Below, one piece after another: positions 61,100-64,000 of a DNA stretch of 64,000 bases (its first letter is position 1; the number at the start of each line of letters is the position of its first letter). The position numbers and the translations under genes are program-made. Under the pieces are notes generated by a model. The model worked only from the letters and a program-made list of their open reading frames with translations, was not told the origin of the DNA and ran no database searches. The stretch is from contig NZ_VMNW02000023.1 in the NCBI RefSeq assembly GCF_007713735.2, positions 37,478-101,477 on the forward strand, read 5' to 3'. Source of the DNA: Amycolatopsis acidicola. Lineage in GTDB: Bacteria; Actinomycetota; Actinomycetes; Mycobacteriales; Pseudonocardiaceae.

Positions 61100-62098
61100 T
61101 CACACCACCGCCGGTTCCGCCAGCCCGAGCCCGGCGGGCACCTCGATGCCGTACATCGAGGCGGCGTTGAGGCCGAGGATCTTTTTCTTCTGCGCCACGG
61201 TGAGCGGGGCGTACTCGGTCATGTCCCCGGGGATCTGGAAGTCCACGAAACGTTCGATCAGCCAGCGCGGGGTCCACAGCGCGTAGTCGCTGGAGAACTG
61301 GATCCGGTCCTCGTCGAGCCAGTACAGCAGCTCGCCGATGATCTGCGCGAAATAGCGCGGCCTGGTGTGGATGAACGGGATCGCGACGGCGAGCCCGGCG
61401 TGCACGTTCGGCTCCTGGGTGGCGATCCAGCAGAAGTCCTCCAGCCGGGGTAGCCCGCAGTGCTCGACCACGAAGTTCAGCCCGGTGAAGTCGGTGGCGG
61501 CCGCGTCCACGTCGGCCACGTCGAAGGCGTCGCGGTCCAGCGGCCGGATCGTCGGGCCCTTGTGCACGTGGATGTTGCGGATGCCCAGCTCTTCGCAGGT
61601 CTCCAGATAGCGGTAGGTCCACGGGTCGCTGAGCTTGTAGCCGCGCGAGTCGCCGCGCCATTCGGCGGTGTAGAGCTTGACGCCCTTGAGCCCGAAGCGT
61701 TCCGCGTCGCGGCGGAGCTGGTCGAGCCCGGCCTGCTCCATCCGGGGGTCGAAGAAGTGGTTGTAGGTGAGTTTGCCCGGGTGTTGCCGGGTGAGCGCCC
61801 AGGCCTGCTCGGTCTGGCCGAACCCGTTGTTGTAGAAGGCGCCGAGGTGCGCGGGCTGGAAGATCGCATGGTCCACGTAGCCGTCGGTGAAGAGGTCCTT
61901 CATCAGGCGTTCGCCGCCCTGGTACAGGTACTCCTCGTACGGCCACACCTCGGACTCCGGGCTGAGGTTGCGGTGGTAGTCGTAGAAGCAGTCGATGAAC
62001 TGCTTCCCGTGGATGTTGCGCTGGTTCTCCGGCCGGGCGTCCCACAGCGCGACGTGGGCGTCCACGATGAAGTAGCTTTCGCCGTCCCTGGTGTACAT
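61100..62098 (-). CDS. Amidohydrolase 2 family protein
   Basis: A 332-residue amidohydrolase-2 (PF04909) enzyme: IVDAHVALWDARPENQRN near the start (AxV in place of the usual HxH), then RYLETCEELGIRNIHVHKG, LNFVVEHCGLP, and IQFSSDYALWTPRWLIERF with the metal-binding Asp. Homologues of this length sit directly downstream of the four-subunit propane/binuclear iron monooxygenases. The first zinc-ligand pair appears changed, so activity is uncertain. It is first in its operon here, divergent from the regulator at 62264. Confidence 0.85.
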   Translation of the reverse strand: MYTRDGESYFIVDAHVALWDARPENQRNIHGKQFIDCFYDYHRNLSPESEVWPYEEYLYQGGERLMKDLFTDGYVDHAIFQPAHLGAFYNNGFGQTEQAWALTRQHPGKLTYNHFFDPRMEQAGLDQLRRDAERFGLKGVKLYTAEWRGDSRGYKLSDPWTYRYLETCEELGIRNIHVHKGPTIRPLDRDAFDVADVDAAATDFTGLNFVVEHCGLPRLEDFCWIATQEPNVHAGLAVAIPFIHTRPRYFAQIIGELLYWLDEDRIQFSSDYALWTPRWLIERFVDFQIPGDMTEYAPLTVAQKKKILGLNAASMYGIEVPAGLGLAEPAVV

Positions 62099-62144
62099 GG
62101 GGCTCGACGTTAGGGACGTTCCGGCTGGTCAGGGACCCGTTCGC

Positions 62145-62186
62145 TGTCCCATTTCGAGACAGCCCCCGGTGTCTCAAAGTGAGACA
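62145..62186. promoter_or_regulatory. Two TGTCYC-N5-GAGACA activator sites
   Basis: TGTCCC-ATTTC-GAGACA (62145-62161) and TGTCTC-AAAGT-GAGACA (62170-62186, extended to the dyad GTGTCTCA/TGAGACAC at 62169-62187) are 25 bp apart, about 2.4 helical turns. They lie between the divergent amidohydrolase operon (62098) and the Fis-type regulator (62264), as expected for its binding sites. Confidence 0.68.
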
Positions 62187-62263
62187 CGCACGCTGGGAAC
62201 CGCGGCCGGTGAACGGTTACCCTGACGCGGGACGGCGCAGTGACGCGTCTTCGGGAGGTCGAA

Positions 62264-63682
62264 ATGGAGAACCGGACCGCCGCGATCGCGCCCCGGCTGC
62301 GGGCCTCCTGGCAGCGCAGCGCGCGGTACGGGGTGGCGCTCGACGAGGTGCAGCCGGTGTTCACCGGTTCGCTCGACACGGAGTCGTTGTTCTACCAGTG
62401 CGGCAACGAGGTGCTCGACGGGCTGCGGACGACGCTGGTCAACGAGCCGGTCAGCCTGATGATCACCGACGCCGACGGGCTCGTGCTGAGCAGGCTGTGC
62501 GACGACGGCTCGATCAACCGGTCACTGGATCGTGTGCACCTGGCCCCCGGTTTCTCCTACGCGGAGCGTGACGCCGGGACGAACGGGCTCGGCCTGGCGC
62601 TCGCCGACAGGGCGCCGTCGCTGGTCCGCGCCGATGAGCACTACTGCACCGAGCTCCGCGGCTACACGTGCGCGGCGGCGCCGGTCCTGGACCCGCTGAC
62701 GGGGGAGCTGGCGGGGAGCGTCAACCTCACGACCTGGTCGCACTCCTCCTCCGGTCTGCTGCTCGCGCTCGCGCAGGCGGCGGCCGGGAACACGGCGGCG
62801 CTGATGCTCTCGCGCGCCGGGGGACGGCGGATGCGCCCGGCACCGCGAGGCGAGGTTTTCCACGTCTACGCCGACAATCGGGACGAAGCGGGCCGGTGCC
62901 CTTCATCGCTGTGGCAGAACGCCCTGACCGACGCCCGCGAAGCGATGCGCGCCGGGCGCGTGATCGCGGTGGTGGGGGAGCCCGGCGCGGGCAAGACAGC
63001 GCTGGCGTCGATAGCGCGTCACGAGCTCGGGCGTGAGCGCGTGCTGAGCGCGCGCCCGCCGGCGCCGGACGACATCGACGCGTGGCTGGCGTTGTGGACG
63101 CCCGAACTGAGCAAGGACCACACGTGCGTCGTGGTCGGCGGGGCGGACACGCTGCCCGCCTGGGCGGCGGAGGAACTGGCAGGCGTATTCGCCGACGCGC
63201 GGCGGACGGGCCCGCAGCCGTTCGTGCTGACCGCGGAGGACTTCGCCCGCATCCCGCGCGCGCTGTCGTCGTTGGTGGACGCCGTGGTCGAGGTCCCGGC
63301 GCTGCGGTTCCGGCCGGAGGACATCCTGCCGCTGGCCCGGCATCTCGGCAGCCGGGACCGGGGCCGCGAGATCGGCTTCACGCCGGCCGCCGCGCGGGCG
63401 CTGAGTTCGTATCACTGGCCCGAGAATGTCAAGCAGCTCAAGCGAATCGTGCGCGAGGCCGTGCGGCGGGCCGACGTGGTGGACGCCCGGCACCTGCCCG
63501 CCGAGGTGTTCAGCGGCGGCGGGCACCGGCTCAGCCGCCTCCAGGCCCTCGAACGCGACGAGATAGTGCGCTGCCTGACCGAACCCGGCGCGACGGTCGT
63601 CCGCGCCGCCGCGAAACTCGGCATGGGGCGCGCGACGCTTTACCGGAAGATGGCGCAGTACGACATCAAGGTGCCTCGCTAG
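62264..63682 (+). CDS. GAF/AAA-like/Fis transcriptional activator (AcoR/MimR type)
   Basis: A 472-residue regulator. The N-terminal GAF region has ERDAGTNGLGLALADRAPS and GYTCAAAPVLDPLTGELAGS, the AcoR-type signature. A reduced AAA-like domain has Walker A GEPGAGKT (238-245) but a poor Walker B (VVVGGADTL) and no GAFTGA loop, so it should not work with sigma-54. A Fis-type HTH ends the protein (GATVVRAAAKLGMGRATLYRK). Actinobacterial activators of propane and alkane monooxygenase operons have this build. GGAGG is six bases before ATG 62264. Confidence 0.87.
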   Translation: MENRTAAIAPRLRASWQRSARYGVALDEVQPVFTGSLDTESLFYQCGNEVLDGLRTTLVNEPVSLMITDADGLVLSRLCDDGSINRSLDRVHLAPGFSYAERDAGTNGLGLALADRAPSLVRADEHYCTELRGYTCAAAPVLDPLTGELAGSVNLTTWSHSSSGLLLALAQAAAGNTAALMLSRAGGRRMRPAPRGEVFHVYADNRDEAGRCPSSLWQNALTDAREAMRAGRVIAVVGEPGAGKTALASIARHELGRERVLSARPPAPDDIDAWLALWTPELSKDHTCVVVGGADTLPAWAAEELAGVFADARRTGPQPFVLTAEDFARIPRALSSLVDAVVEVPALRFRPEDILPLARHLGSRDRGREIGFTPAAARALSSYHWPENVKQLKRIVREAVRRADVVDARHLPAEVFSGGGHRLSRLQALERDEIVRCLTEPGATVVRAAAKLGMGRATLYRKMAQYDIKVPR

Positions 63683-63699
63683 GGTTTGTGGCCGGTTGC

Positions 63700-63823
63700 G
63701 GTTGGTCGGTTGGCCGCGTCGGCGTGTTGGCTGCTCCCGTTGGCGTGTTGGCCGTTTGCGCTGGCGTGTTGGCTGCTCCCGCGCGTGTGTTGGCCGCTCC
63801 CGTGCGCGTGTTGGCTCGGCTGG
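63700..63823 (+). repeat. 21-bp tandem repeats
   Basis: After a degenerate leading copy, four full units starting at 63721, 63742, 63763 and 63784 and a partial fifth share the core GCGTGTTGGC(T/C)GCTCCCG. Read in frame they would give 7-residue repeats, but no start signal supports a gene; small open frames across it on the minus strand (63666-63959) lack a ribosome binding site. Confidence 0.75.
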
Positions 63824-63876
63824 GTGTTTCGCGAGGGGTGGGGGAGCAACGGACGCGCGCTGGGCGCGCTGTGTGA

Positions 63877-64000
63877 CACCCCTCCACCGCCCCGATCTGT
63901 GAGTGTTCGCGATCTTGCCGCCGCGTCAAGGCGGGAAAGATGCCTTGACCCAGCGTCAAGATCGCAAGAGCGGGCTGGGGATCGGGGCGGTGGAGGGGTG
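63877..64000. repeat. Nested three-stem palindrome at the window edge
   Basis: Stem A is a perfect 21-bp inverted repeat: 63877-63897 pairs with 63980-64000, each arm holding CCTCCACCGCCCCGATC or its complement. Inside it, stem B pairs GCGATCTTG (63909-63917) with CAAGATCGC (63957-63965), and stem C pairs GTCAAGGC (63925-63932) with GCCTTGAC (63942-63949). There is no coding potential. It may be a mobile palindromic unit, a terminator or a boundary element; it could continue beyond the window. Confidence 0.7.

Noticed and set aside
62099..62263. A sigma-54 promoter next to the Fis-type regulator.
   Set aside because: No TGGCAC-N5-TTGC element is present and the regulator lacks the GAFTGA motif.
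63666..63959. A 97-codon minus-strand open frame with Asn-Thr-Pro repeats.
   Set aside because: It only translates the 21-bp tandem repeats, lacks a ribosome binding site and crosses the nested palindrome.
63700..64000. A CRISPR array.
   Set aside because: The repeats are contiguous 21-bp units without spacers and no cas genes are present.

Overview
The window is very GC-rich, gene-dense, actinobacterial DNA (G/C third codon positions, frequent GTG starts, 4-bp start/stop overlaps). The gene families (Rv1733c-like and Rv1738-like dormancy proteins, wax ester/diacylglycerol acyltransferases, a CpnT-like WXG protein, DUF1918) fit Pseudonocardiales, most likely an Amycolatopsis relative. The genus is inferred, not proven. 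I saw no tRNA, rRNA, CRISPR array or intact insertion sequence.

Region 1 (1-22.8 kb) looks like a DosR/DevR-type hypoxia or dormancy island: universal stress proteins, three CBS-pair proteins, PEP synthase, a hemerythrin-fused P-type ATPase, two acyltransferases (one frameshifted), a second FtsH, two Acg-like nitroreductases, an Rv1733c-like membrane protein, Hsp20, GAPDH, an Rv1738/DUF1876 protein and an alcohol dehydrogenase. About ten copies of a palindrome-like box close to GGGACYTTCGGCCC lie in its intergenic regions. No devRS pair is in the window. The island carries a deletion scar near 20.21 kb, where a Ca-type P-ATPase and a GNAT acetyltransferase both lost their 3' parts.

Region 2 (22.9-38.6 kb) is mixed: a CocE-type hydrolase, a two-gene WXG/deaminase toxin locus without an evident immunity gene, a two-component system followed by DedA and UppP (undecaprenyl-phosphate recycling) with a shared candidate operator, an amidohydrolase, a MetE-like protein, a second scar near 34.37 kb (two divergent genes lost their 5' parts), a LysR/MFS pair, and amt-glnK with a hairpin that could hide the amt ribosome binding site.

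Region 3 (38.7-45.6 kb) is a tight four-gene operon of unrecognised function: a protein with a C-terminal hydrophobic segment, an HELGH metalloprotease-like protein, its paralogue with the catalytic motif degraded to AEIGA, and a 1133-residue TPR protein. It is my best candidate for an undescribed system.

Region 4 (45.6-57.0 kb) is a carbon-phosphorus lyase locus on the minus strand: transporter phnD-phnC-phnE (phnE a double permease), then phnF-G-H-I-(JK fusion)-L-M, an inositol-monophosphatase-family gene and an HD-domain gene. PhnP and PhnN are absent from the window, and the last two genes could replace them.

Region 5 (57.1-64.0 kb) holds an NmrA-like reductase, an XRE regulator, a lipoprotein and an amidohydrolase-DUF59-alcohol dehydrogenase operon divergent from a GAF/Fis regulator. 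It resembles the tail of a propane (binuclear iron) monooxygenase operon without the monooxygenase genes. The window ends in 21-bp tandem repeats and a nested palindrome.
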